In this document: piece by piece, positions 48,001-57,590 of the stretch
Layout of the letters: each line of letters opens with the position of its first letter
Position numbering within the stretch: the first letter of the stretch is position 1
NCBI RefSeq assembly: GCF_036588685.1
Contig: NC_086374.1
Coordinates: forward strand, 68,756,457-68,820,456
Source: Mytilus trossulus
Lineage: Eukaryota; Mollusca; Bivalvia; Mytilida; Mytilidae
Length of the DNA: 64,000 nucleotides
Direction of reading: 5' to 3'
Made by a program: the position numbers and the translations under genes
Notes under the pieces: model-generated
Seen by the model: only the letters and a program-made list of their open reading frames with translations
Told to the model about the DNA's origin: nothing
Database searches by the model: none

Positions 48001-49597
48001 TTTGACAAGAAATAAAACGCTTTTATCTGGAATCGGACGTATTGTTATTTCTTTTTTACTGTTGAAATAATTTGTTATGTTACAATAGATAATTATGACC
48101 TTTGTGCGATGATTTTTTTTAAGGTGATCACGCGAGATTCTTTTCGGCGTACCGATTATCAGCTTCTTGTGTGATTACATTTAAATGTATTACTATGGAG
48201 GCCTAAAAAAAACATTAAATCGAAAAAAAATGCAGTTTTTTTTCTGTCTTTCAAAACAAAACAATGTACGAAATAAATTGCAAAATAAAGACAAAAACTG
48301 TTGAGTGTCTGAAGATATCAGATGTACTTGTACTCGACTCGACCCAGGAATAATAACATGGTAAAACCCGTATCGCATACCCTTTTTTTTTTCTTTTTTT
48401 TTTTTTATATGATGTCATTTTTTTTTTTTTTTTTGGCTTAAGAAAAAATTTCCTCAAAATAGGTCAATTTTTTAAATGACGTCATTGTTTGGTATGTAAC
48501 GTCATGAACATCAAGTTTTCATATTGTAAGTGACGTCACGAACATCAAGTTTTCACAACATAATTTTTGGCACACTAAATGACTATAAAACTATAAAAAA
48601 CTATAAAAAATACAAAACACTCAAATAAATGCAATAATAAACAAAATATTTTTAAAACAACAGATTGTAAGGTAACCCAGGTGCTTCGTATAAATAATTG
48701 AGCAGTTATTTTCAGTATGGCTTTGAAACAAGACAAAAGCAGAACTGAATCTTACCCAGTGCTATGGATCAAAAAACAGTTCATATAATATAATACTCTT
48801 CTGTTGAAATATATGATAAAGCGTATAATACATGGCAAAAGCCGTATCATATGCCGTATTACCCTCGACCAATATCATCTCTCGGGCTGATATTGATGTC
48901 TCGGGATAATACGACATATGATACGGATTTTGCCATTTATTATTCTCTATATACATTCCAACACATATCATTGATTGTTTTTGGTTTATATAAACATTGA
49001 CACTGATAAAAAGACATGTCGATGCAGGAGGGGGGGATCCAGCCATTTTAAAAAGGGGGGAGGGGTTCCTAACCAATGACAGGGGGGTTCCAATTACATG
49101 TCCCCATTCAAATGCATTGATCGTCCAAAAAAAGGGGGGTCCAACCCCCGGAACCCCCCCCCCCCCCCCTGGATCCGCGCCTGCGATGAGGCTAACATTT
49201 GTTTATAGGATCATTTGAATACGATAAAGTTGTTAAATACAATTTCATATATACTGTTTTAGAAAATAGAAAACTACATGGTCATTATTATTATAGTGCG
49301 TAATCGATCATACCTCACGAATCATTTGTTTTCTTCTCTGAAGTCCTCGCCGGGTATTTACAAACTTTTTTTGGTTTTTATTATAACATATTTGAATGTT
49401 CTGTATATAATTAATAAACAAAAAACGATTTTACTGTAGAGCTAGTAAAACTATATGATTAAAAACGTAAATTACTTGGGAGCTTTGCTTATTATTTTTT
49501 TCCATGCGACGTAGAGCACGGCAGAGGAAACCAGGAACGTTCCAGCTGCTTTTGACCAAAACAATACACTCTCGCTCTCCATGTTTATGTCTAACAT
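35961..49597 (-). CDS. Failed axon connections (FAXC)-like / metaxin-type GST-fold protein, six exons
   Basis: Exons by descending position: 49597-49476, 47547-47424, 46556-46360, 42843-42647, 38912-38796, 36064-35961. All junctions are GT/AG and the lengths (122+124+197+197+117+104) total 861 nt: 286 aa plus stop, which supports the model. An N-terminal hydrophobic segment (about 17-33, GTFLVSSAVLYVAW) suggests a membrane anchor. A thioredoxin-like N-domain follows (DTVILHQIGRG, KLETYLLMANIPYE, WIEYNGEEISDSEF). The GST-C/metaxin-like domain holds RAFQKMFEENTYW, DRWVYDKEW, FLLGDKPCQADCSVFG and the terminal WPDWDECI. Family knowledge: Fax genetically interacts with Abl in axon guidance; biochemical activity is uncertain and no classic GST catalytic residue can be assigned. 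A second ATG (codon 6) could be the start. Confidence 0.85.
36182..37996 (+). mobile_element. 1.8-kb element with ~500-bp monomers, copy in FAXC-like intron 5
   Basis: Starts AACTAGAGGCTC(T)AAAGAGCC, a small hairpin, and ends with the hairpin GCTCACTTGGCCC-TTC-GGGCCAGGTGAGC halves at 37962-37990, followed by CTAAAAA. The anchor 'tttgctgaac' occurs at 36501, 36977 and 37479 (spacings 476 and 502), and a partial unit lies at about 36295. A GACGGAC microsatellite (about 37876-37935) precedes the 3' hairpin. A closely similar element is at 42926-44737. It is absent from the paralogous intron (54444-55143). It encodes no protein and resembles bivalve pearl/HINE-type elements (inference). Confidence 0.7.
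38796..38912 (-). CDS. FAXC-like gene exon 5
   Basis: Acceptor TTGTTTTAG, donor GTAAGC, 117 nt. Encodes NKKFLLGDKPCQADCSVFG to VESTIK. Its paralogue is at 55144-55260. Confidence 0.87.
39270..39605 (+). repeat. SINE-like repeat in FAXC-like intron 4
   Basis: Contains 'gttgaaggttcggtacc', 'cctatatcaggactctg', 'gggatcatttatagctta' and the end 'ggcactcatatcacatctt', the module order of 4380-4770. Confidence 0.6.
39756..41913. mobile_element. 2158-bp DNA transposon with long terminal inverted repeats
   Basis: The terminal inverted repeats start CACGGCCGACACTCGG; I read the outer 64 bp as identical, and similarity continues to about 110 bp. GAGCT flanks both ends (39751-39755 and 41914-41918), a 5-bp target duplication. 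The motif 'attaacagacc' or its complement recurs near both ends and inside (about 39830, 40205, 41376, 41390, 41415, 41840), suggesting subterminal binding sites. The longest frame (100 aa at 40691) has no transposase motif, so it is probably non-autonomous. It lies in intron 4 of the FAXC-like gene and is missing from the paralogous intron. Confidence 0.8.
42647..42843 (-). CDS. FAXC-like gene exon 4
   Basis: Acceptor ATAACAG, donor GTAAAG, 197 nt. Encodes AFAMDRWVYDKEW to SDFLG. Its paralogue is at 56711-56907. Confidence 0.87.
42926..44737 (+). mobile_element. 1.8-kb element with ~500-bp monomers, copy in FAXC-like intron 3
   Basis: Same ends, length and orientation as 36182-37996. Monomer anchors lie at 43238, 43739 and 44240, spacing 501 twice. 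The 3' microsatellite is at about 44640-44687 and the terminal hairpin at 44702-44730. Confidence 0.72.
44930..45150 (+). repeat. SINE-like repeat, 3' part
   Basis: Contains 'aaggccgttagttttctcg', 'tcggggccttttata', 'gttgaaggccgtac' and 'ggcaatcatgccacatctt'. Lies in FAXC-like intron 3. Confidence 0.65.
45320..45530 (-). repeat. SINE-like repeat, minus copy
   Basis: Reverse complement of the 6240-6450 / 11800-12010 module ('gggtcgaaagatac', 'aaataaactgacaacgccat', 'ggggtgatctcagg'). Confidence 0.6.
45955..46260 (-). repeat. SINE-like repeat, minus copy
   Basis: Begins 'aagatgtggtataagtgaca' and runs through 'ctataaatgaccccaaa', 'cctgacttaggacaggtgc' and 'gccaacctt', the minus-strand module order of 4380-4770. 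Lies in FAXC-like intron 3. Confidence 0.65.
46360..46556 (-). CDS. FAXC-like gene exon 3
   Basis: Acceptor TTTGTTTTAG, donor GTATGT, 197 nt. Encodes NVHSFTKSKKGKFPWIEYNG to EENTYW; the last Trp codon is split with exon 4. Confidence 0.87.
47424..47547 (-). CDS. FAXC-like gene exon 2
   Basis: Acceptor TTTGTTTTAG, donor GTAGGT. Encodes KNYPPDTVILHQIGRG through LMANIPYE, the start of the thioredoxin-like fold. Confidence 0.85.
48826..48942. repeat. Fold-back repeat in FAXC-like intron 1
   Basis: Arms of 36 bp (48826-48861 and 48907-48942), about four mismatches, core 'gccgtatcatatgccgtatt'. The loop contains a second nested inverted pair (accaatatcat / tgatattgat). Confidence 0.7.
49025..49183. 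mobile_element. CAG...CTG MITE with 5-bp target duplication, copy B
   Basis: Begins CAGGAGGGGGGGATCCAG and ends CTGGATCCGCGCCTG, flanked on both sides by CGATG (49020-49024 and 49184-49188). The inside is rich in G and C runs. Same design as 7430-7608. Lies in FAXC-like intron 1. Confidence 0.65.
49476..49597 (-). CDS. FAXC-like gene exon 1 (coding part)
   Basis: Encodes MLDINMESES, then the hydrophobic anchor, ending KAP plus two bases of a Lys codon completed by exon 2. Donor is GTAATT. A longer open frame on the same strand here does not splice in phase and was not used. Confidence 0.75.
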
Positions 49598-49785
49598 ATC
49601 GGTACACAACTTTACACACAGATAGAGTACATCAATGTGTGTATTTAAATGTCTTGTTAATCAAGTTAAATTTAGATAATGAATAGTTCATACACTTTCA
49701 ACTGATTTACACAGTCTAAAGATTAACCGGATATCACATTGAATTGTGTTGCGTTCGGGTGGGGTATGAAATGTACATAAATTGA

Positions 49786-50750
49786 AAAATTATTACACCA
49801 GGGTTTTCGATATCACAAAATAGTCAAAACATTTACTAAATTTTATCATCGGTATAAGGACATCATTCGTAAATATAGCTCAACATGAAGACTTCTTATA
49901 CGTTCAGGTATTTCACATCCAATTTGCTATGGAAATATTCTTTATAAAGCACAAAGGTGTCAGTATTCACCTCAGAAACTAACAAAACCTTTGAATAGAC
50001 TAATTAAGAAGGGATATACATTGTAGTTACGATACTGTTGTCAAGTCATTAAAGATTGCATATTTTGGCGTTAATATTGAGTCACTGATAAGGTCTTTAC
50101 ATCGGAACTAAAGACATTTATTCTAAAAACAGTTGTTGGCATGACATGGGTTATGTTCTTCTCATATATTTTATGATGGTATGATACTAAACCCCTAACG
50201 GGAAGGATTGTGCCTGATGTTCATATGATGAAATCATAATCTTTCAGTCAGTTTAATTGAAGTCTGGAGCTGGCATATCAGTTAACTGCTAGTAGTCTGT
50301 TGTTATTTATGTATTATTGTAATATTCTTTGGTTACATCTTCTGACATCAGACTCGGACTTCTCTTGTACTGAATTTTTGATGTGCGTATTGTTATGCGT
50401 TTACTTTTCTACATTGGCTAGATGTATAGGGGGGGGGGGGGGTGAGATCCCACAAACATGTTTAACCCCGCCGCATTTTTGCGCCTGTCCCAAGTCAGGA
50501 GCCTGTGGCCTTTGTTAGTCTTGTATTATTTTAATTTTAATTTCTTGTGTACAATTTGGAAATTAGTATGGCGTTCATTATCACTGAACTAGTATATATT
50601 TGTTTAGAGGCCAGCTGAAGGACGCCTCCGGTGCGGGGAATATCTCGCTACATTGAAGACCTGTTGGTGACCTTCTGCTGTTGTTTTTTTATTTGATCGG
50701 GTTGTTGTCTCTTTGACACATTCCCCATTTCCATTCTCAATTTTATAAAT
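49786..50750 (+). mobile_element. 5'-truncated Penelope-like element
   Basis: Starts inside the RT C-terminus (KLLHQGFRYHKIVKTF) and continues through the full 3' tail to 'ccattctcaatttta', matching 20355-21300. One stop after YSST is shared with the longer copy. A poly-G run (about 50429-50443) sits inside the tail. Confidence 0.7.
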
Positions 50751-52040
50751 GGATAAACACCGTTTCAGCAACCAGACAACCAATTTAATAGATGGGTATA
50801 TAATTTATTTTATTAAATTGTGACCATCCATTACAATATCTATTAATCTGACTTTGACTACCCGACTTTATCTGATGCTACTGTGTTGGGTCTCATTTAT
50901 GAGAAGGCAGAGAAGGAAAGAAGGACGAGAAGGTGACGGAAACAATACCCGGACGCCTTTTTTTCCAAAATAACCCAAACTGAATAATCATAAGAATGGA
51001 TGACAAATGCGACTATGCAAAGCACTTATCGGACACAGAGGCATGATGATTAATTTATTGCGGAAGGAAGAGAAGCAACACACAGTGAAGTCTTCTCGTT
51101 TAAAAATAGAGATACAGTTTCTGTCTGATAAAACATTTGTTTAAATCATAAATAGAATACTCATGGTAATTGTGATAACTTTTTTAAATCACTGACGAGT
51201 CTTATGTAAACGAAACGCGCGTCTGTCGTATTAATTATAATCCTGGTACCTTTGATAACTTTTTTTAAATGGGTTTTGTAATTGAAAAAAAAATATTGAG
51301 TTAAGCATTTGTGTAATTTACAATTCTCAACAGAAATGTTTGGTGTTTAACGAGGAAAACGAGTTCCTCCGATCAAGTACTAGTAATTTCAAGTAGCCTT
51401 TGTGCACTTTTATAAAATAGACATTGCAAATTCAAATAAGAAGTCATTTGTATGAGCCTTCATGAAACATGAATCAATATCATTGCGAGTCATTTTCAAA
51501 CTATAAAATGCTGAAATTTGCTCACAACGTAAGCATATTCTAAACATTCACACTATCCATTACTGTTTTTACTGTTTTTAAGTCTTCATGAATAACGACA
51601 ACAGTATTATACCGATGTTCGTAACTCATAAATCGATAGAAAAAAAAACAAATCCGGGTTACAAACCAAAACCGAGGGAAACGCATTAAATATAAGAGAA
51701 AATGACGACACAACATTAAAATGTAACCCACACAGAAATGAACTTAGCATTAGACAAAATCCGATGAGAATAACAAATATAACATCAAAACTAAATACAT
51801 GAATTTGGGATAGAAAAGTATCGTGACACGTCTTATAATGTGAATTCACACTCAAATATAAGAGGAAACAAACGACACAAAAGAAACACAACGTTAAAAT
51901 GTAACACACACAGAAACAAACTATAATATAACAATGACCATATTCCTGACTTGGTACGAACATTTTTTTAAAGAAACAAATGGTGGGTTGAACCTGGTTT
52001 TGTGGCATGCCAAACCTCCCTCTTTATGAACATTTATTTG
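50751..52040. other. Receptor-type upstream fragments without a gene, plus repeats
   Basis: 50755-50870 matches the proximal flanks of copies 3 and 5. 50880-51100 is the inverse of the 15640-15960 repeat. 51120-51540 matches 34680-35000. 51650-52040 is an interspersed repeat ending 'tggtgggttgaacctggttt'. The 133-aa minus frame at 51607-52008 is repeat-derived. Confidence 0.5.
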
Positions 52041-52537
52041 GAAGCGCTTTTTGTTTATATTTGAACTTAAAAGTTCCGTAATAATGTCTGTATCAGAAGA
52101 CGCCGAAGAACCACATACCATTGATAGACAAAACGAAATATTTCATGATTTTTTTGTGAACCAGATTGACTTTACATATTCAAAATGCAATATATTTTTT
52201 TCTGAAAGTATTGGTGATATATAAAAAGGTGTTTTGCTTTTCCTGCTATTAAATTTTTCAACCGTCAACTTCATATGTCATAATTACAACCTTCGAATAA
52301 TTCAAATTAAACTATGGATAATCATAAGTCATTTCTACTTTGTATCAAATTTGCCATAAATACTCATCTGCTCTATTCAAGGTATGGTGTTTGTACACTT
52401 TTTTTTGTGTTTTCTTGTTGAATAACCTGTTCAAGCGAAACTGACAAAGAGTATTCAAGAAACACGTGTCCGAATTAATTTCAAATAATTAAAAAAATCA
52501 AATGATTCTTTAGTAATGGTGCTGATAAATACAAAAA

Positions 52538-52776
52538 TGAGGCCCCTCATGGGGGGGGGGGGGGGGGGGGGTCCTAGTAATCACATAATCACCATTTTTT
52601 TGCCAATATAATCACATAATCATTAAATATTTGCTTATCTTTAGTAATCAAATAATCATAAACTAAAAATACAGTCCTAGGTAATCAAATAATCATGAAA
52701 TATTTGGCTTAATAATCAAATAATCATTAAAAAAACGGCCAAGTAATCACATAATCAAAAAACCCATGAGGGCCCT
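52538..52776. mobile_element. MITE-like element with six TAATCA(C/A)ATAATCA motifs
   Basis: 239 bp with 16-bp inverted ends (left TGAGGCCCCTCATGGG, right complement TGAGGGCCCTCATGGG, one mismatch), each end itself nearly palindromic. Inside, the 14-mer TAATCAMATAATCA occurs at 52578, 52609, 52645, 52682, 52713 and 52744, spaced 31-37 bp. A G-run follows the left end. No target duplication was found. Confidence 0.6.
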
Positions 52777-54339
52777 CACTTCTGACTTCTACCTTCAACT
52801 AATCATCTAGTCTCTAAAATTGACACAGGCCAGCAAAATTGCGTTGAACTAGATATGAAATCATATAAAATGTCTGAATTGATGGTAGTGCATGAGGGTA
52901 AAGATTGCTCTTCTATGACACGCGCAGATAAGTACGAGAAAGTGGGCTATTTGTGTATTACAGTGTTTGAGTCCGCATGTTTGATTGTTAAAAGAAATTT
53001 AATTACATTACATCGAAGAACATCATGGGGAAATTTTTTAAGAGTCTGAATTTAAAAAGCATTTTAATTTATTTTAGTCTTTTTGGTTAAGGTTGTGTGA
53101 TGCTATCCTTTATCTGTGTAGCTTATAAAGATAAACACATCCTTAATTCAGTAGTCATTTTCGTCATCCCTACTTTTAGAATCGTGATTGTCAAAATTAT
53201 TTTGATATGTTGTCGTCGTAGTTGGTGTTGTTTTCTAAATGGAGTGATCCCGGTAAGAACTCCAATGGGATCTCTGAAGAAAGTGTGTCGTTATTTCTGT
53301 CTTTATTAACATTGATAATGACGATCCCGAGGATAACTTTATCAGTTATGTACATAACAAATCATAACCGAATAGTCCTAAAAGAGGGTAATAGAGTAAA
53401 CTATGCGGGGTGACCCAGTGTTAGCAGACAGTTACATGTATACATGAAGTTGGACAGGCGACTCCTAAATGTGTTCAATATTTTAGACATTTCTCGCCTT
53501 TTAGTGCTAACATATTGAGATCGATAAATGAATATCGTCATTTGGTTCCTGTTGGCGAGTTGTGCCATTGGCAATCAAACCATATCTATTTGTTTTTTTA
53601 TTGAATTCTTTTGAAAAACAAATGTGAAATACTGTATATGTTGGGAATGATTAAAGAATGGGTTTGACTGGTGGAGTACATGTACTAGAGTATGATATAC
53701 ATTATTGTAGTTTATGATCAACTACAAAACAGCTGATCGAGAATGGTTGAGATTGGGATCGATGACTTTCCAGTATTTTTAATAATTAAAAATGCCTCAT
53801 TGAAAATCAATCCGTCGATATCAATAAACATACAATGTATCAGGGTAGGGATGAAGCACTTTTTGAATTTTGTCAAAATCTAAGTGTAAACACGGAAAAC
53901 TAAATATTTAAAAATTATACTGACTGTCATAGTAAAATTAAAACAAACATTATTTTTTTTTACTCGAAACATCAAGATTATTTCACTACAAATGATTTAA
54001 TTGCCAACGGATGAAATAATTGTATGTTTTTTATTTTAAGGACCAGACAATGGCTCTTTACCTTCTCATTTACAACAAATATAAATAAAATCCATTCTTT
54101 TTCAAGCACATTTTCACCAATTGACAATCATAGTAATAGAAAAGCCAAAACTTTATTTCATTTTTACAACATTCCACGTTGTGATGATTTCATACATTTA
54201 TCATCTCCGCTAGCCGAGGGTAACGATCCACTTCCCTGAGTGAAATGGATCGTAACCCTTGGCTTGCGAAGATGTACATTTATATATAGAGAAGCTATAA
54301 TACAAAGTCATGTATTATACAGAGAAGCTATTTATAAAA
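52777..54339. other. Intergenic between FAXC-like copies; duplicated flank
   Basis: 53310-54040 matches 34980-35900. It includes a SINE-like end at 53545-53590 ('gccattggcaatcaaacc'). The short frames at 52855-53413 have no support. Confidence 0.5.
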
Positions 54340-54443
54340 TCATTTAGTTGGCTCTTTTGTAAATCCATGAGAAATACATTCGTCCCAGTCAGGCCAGAAT
54401 GTTTCCTTCATCCTTTGACAATAGTCACACAAGTTTCTATATT
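54340..54443 (-). CDS. FAXC-like copy 2 exon 6 (last)
   Basis: Acceptor ATTTTCAG, TGA stop at 54342-54340. The C-terminus is SHGFTKEPTK against THGNTKEAIK in copy 1. Confidence 0.82.
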
Positions 54444-56907
54444 CTGAAAATAAAAAGTCATATTTCTAAATTGTTTTCATTGCACTTGTATATTTTCTTT
54501 AAGACATACTTTTAAATGTTAGTAATCAATAGTTGTTTATTTTTGAAGATGCATATCTAAAATTATTTATAAATATTAGGATTAAATATTGTAAATAGTT
54601 TTTTAAGTTCTTCCTTTTTACTTTTTACGCTTGTAAAAAAAAAAAGGAAAGAAACCTTTTAACTTTAAACTGTTTTAGTGTGTGTTCAAATAAGTACATA
54701 TTTATCCATAATAAAAAAAATCTACAGAAAGTCTATTGGGTTATATATCTTACAGAACTTTTTTTAAAGCGGTTTGTTTGAAATAAAGTCAGTTAATCGT
54801 GTATAACATAAGTAGTAGTCTATGCTATAAGATGCATTCTTTATCTAACCGTACAGAATCCATTCAAAGAATAACTTTGATTTCACAATTAATAGATAGT
54901 TCAAAAGTGAGAACCTTGAGTAGACATTTCATAAACTGTTTGTGTTTTGAAGCTGTCGTACTCATAAAGAATGCATATAGATTCAAAATGGACACGCCAT
55001 TAGTAAAACATTCGTATAAATAATAAACATTCAAATAATAAAAGGAAACTGTATCTTTTAATTTTATGTTTTCTTGGAATGAATGTCCTCGTTCGGAAGA
55101 CACACAAATGATGATAGGCAAGACATTTGGATATGATACTTACTTTTGACTGCTGATTCTGCTGGATTTCCGAACGATTGCCAGTAGGCATTGCCAATCA
55201 TACCAAATACACTACAGTCTGCCTGGCATGGCTTGTCCCCTAGCAGGAATTTTTTATTACCTAAAACAGAACGTAATTAAAAAAAAGTTAGTAGCTGCTT
55301 GGTTTGTCATTGGAACTAATTCTAAACTTGAGGCCTTTTATAGCTGACTATGCGGTATGGGCTTTGCTCATTGTTGACTGCATGCTTTTCTTATACAGCC
55401 TTCAAATGTGTTCATGTAAGAGTACAGATTCCATTGTATACAACAATATACAGAAGAACATGTTTAAATCTGTACGGTAAATGAGTTGATCTGATCTAAG
55501 GTTTGTGACTTATTAAGAAGAATATAAGTTTTAGCGGATACATTTTCCGCATACTTTATATCATTAAATAAACTTGGGTCAAACATTTCTAAATTGCTTT
55601 GCTTTTACACGCTATTGAGACATGTTAATGACAACAATATTACTATCATATTTGGCAAAACATAAGATTGTAGAGTTTTAGGGTGTAACAAACCATATTT
55701 CATTTTTGCAAAAAAAAAGAAAGTTTCATTTGTGCAAAAAAAAGAACTTGTCATTTGCACAAAATAAAACCCCAGGTAATTAAGATAAATCAGACACATA
55801 TTCATCAAAATAAAACTGGATTTAGCAATTATAGGTAACCATATGACCTTCAACAATGATTTCTATATATATGTATAAAAATCATTGTGTATGATTTTAA
55901 TATACTGATTACAAAATCAACATATATAAACCAATAAAAACAATATTAAATGATCTAATAACTGTGTTCAATTGATAAGAGTCGATTTAAAAAAAAAAAA
56001 AGATTATAGTTACAACGACTTTATCTGAAGTTCCAAAATGCCTATACTCGAACATTGCTTCTTTCATAGAATCACTACGAAAGATTTCTATAGACTGTTA
56101 TATCGCAATAACTTTTCAAGATTTTCGTATTCGCACTCTTGTCATGTTTTTCACGCTGGTTAAAACACTTTTTAGTAATATGCCTTTTGCGAGGCTAGGT
56201 TTTTATGCATCCAGACAGTTTTTTGCTTGTATGTGCTTAATCTATTTTTCTATGTCTATGTATTTGTTTGTTTCTAAACTGATCAAGATTATAACACAAT
56301 GTTGACTGCTGTACACCTATTTTTTACATTTTCATCTATCATGTCTGTTTGTTTTGTTCACACACTGTTGACATTATGAAAGGATTTCATTCGACTGTTA
56401 TAAAACAATTGAGATGTTTAGCTAGCTATAAAATCAGGTTTTTTCCACCATTTTCTACATAAGAGATTCCCTGTAACAACTTTTTTTCCATTTGTTTGAT
56501 GTGTTTGAGCTTTTGAATTTGTCATTAGATAAGGGTCCTTCCGTTTTGAATTTTCATTGGATTTCGGTATTTTTGTTATTTTACTTTTGAACCAAGTAAA
56601 AAATTGTACTTATTTCTTAGGACAGAATGCAAGTGTTACAATATTTTGCTTAATAATGTTATATAATTTTGTAAGGTGAGCAATACATATTACAATGACC
56701 AACACTTTACCTAAGAAGTCTGATAAAGCTCTTAAATCAAGATCCAAAATGTGGTACACCTCGTCTGAACTATGTCGTCCAATACCAACGGCATACGTAT
56801 CTTTCCTCACTGACCGTCTGATAAAATAAGCAATCAATGTTGGAGTTCTCATAGCTTTACAAGCTGTCCAGTCCTTATCAAACACCCATCTATCCATTGC
56901 TAATGCC
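54340..56907 (-). CDS. FAXC-like gene copy 2, exons 4-6 only within window
   Basis: Exons 56907-56711 (197 nt), 55260-55144 (117) and 54443-54340 (104) have exactly the lengths and phases of exons 4-6 in the first copy, with intact GT/AG sites and no stops. They encode ALAMDRWVFDKDW to SDFLG, NKKFLLGDKPCQADCSVFG to VK, and YRNLCDYCQRMKETFWPDWD to TKEPTK, stop. Differences from copy 1 cluster in the first of these exons. The upstream exons with anchor and thioredoxin fold are not between 56908 and 64000, so they are either beyond the right edge or lost. This copy could be a working paralogue or a partial duplicate. Confidence 0.8.
55144..55260 (-). CDS. FAXC-like copy 2 exon 5
   Basis: Acceptor CTGTTTTAG, donor GTAAGT. 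The GDKPCQADCSVFG core is unchanged from copy 1. Confidence 0.82.
56711..56907 (-). CDS. FAXC-like copy 2 exon 4
   Basis: Acceptor TATAACAG, donor GTAAAG. Protein carries GIGRHSSDEVYHILDLDL, almost as in copy 1. Confidence 0.82.
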
Positions 56908-57400
56908 CTGTTATATATACAATCATTAATAGTCAATTATCTATTAGTTTTATATAGGTCAATTCTAAAGTTTGTACCATAAAAACTTCAAGAGATACAT
57001 GTAGTGTGTCAAGGTAAATTATAATATAACATTTATGTTTATTATACTTCACGTTAAAATGCCATATTTTGATTGGCTAAGACGAGGGTGTCATTTCACT
57101 CTATCACATGGCTGAGCGGGTGACAATTTTTTTCTAAATGTTAGTACCCTCTCGTCTACACCAATCAGAAATCGATGAATCAAAGAACAATGAATTGAAT
57201 TTACATCAAGGAATTACATACAATGCTTAAGTTCTACGTTTTGGCTCAGATTTTATCAACTGTTTTATCGACTGTTAAAATAAATAAAATAAAACATCTT
57301 GCTTGACTTTTGTTGTTTTTTTCAAATGCCCGTAACGTTGTAATGAACGTGACGTCATAGAAAATACTTTTAAAATAAAAGTAATCGGTAAAAGCCAATA
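56908..57400. other. Intron-side DNA with a fold-back left of the retrotransposon
   Basis: 57067-57170 has inverted arms of about 25 bp ('ttgattggctaagacgaggg' against 'accctctcgtctacaccaat'). No exon 3 of the FAXC-like copy 2 could be found. Confidence 0.5.
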
Positions 57401-57590
57401 GTGTAATTTTTGATTTTATAAAAATGGATAATTACCACGTGAATCACTGTTTACATTTACTCGGAAGAAATTGTTCCGAGTATTCTTTATTTTGATTGGT
57501 TAATTTGTTACCTGGATACAGGACGCTCTTATATATTTCTTTGTTTCGGGATTCGCGGTACATTTGAAAATTTTCATTGAAATTATTTAC
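57401..57590 (+). repeat. Split direct repeat A1
   Basis: Ends directly before the ATG of the Gag-like gene; probably contains the promoter. Identical to A2. Confidence 0.88.

Noticed and set aside
49431-49619. 62-residue minus open frame over FAXC-like exon 1
   Set aside because: It starts at GTG, ends in the intron and does not splice in phase with exon 2. The other frame gives a membrane anchor and fits the phase exactly.
51607-52008. 133-residue minus open frame, hydrophobic
   Set aside because: Lies in an interspersed bivalve repeat with varying modules and has no recognisable domain.
52551-52571. Poly-G tracts here and at 5980, 49155 and 50430 as G-quadruplex regulators
   Set aside because: They sit in or beside repeats and are single long runs prone to sequencing length error; nothing links them to a gene.
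52578-52757. The evenly spaced TAATCA motifs as a CRISPR array
   Set aside because: Motifs are 14 bp, the spacers resemble each other, and the block has transposon-like inverted ends in animal DNA with no cas genes.
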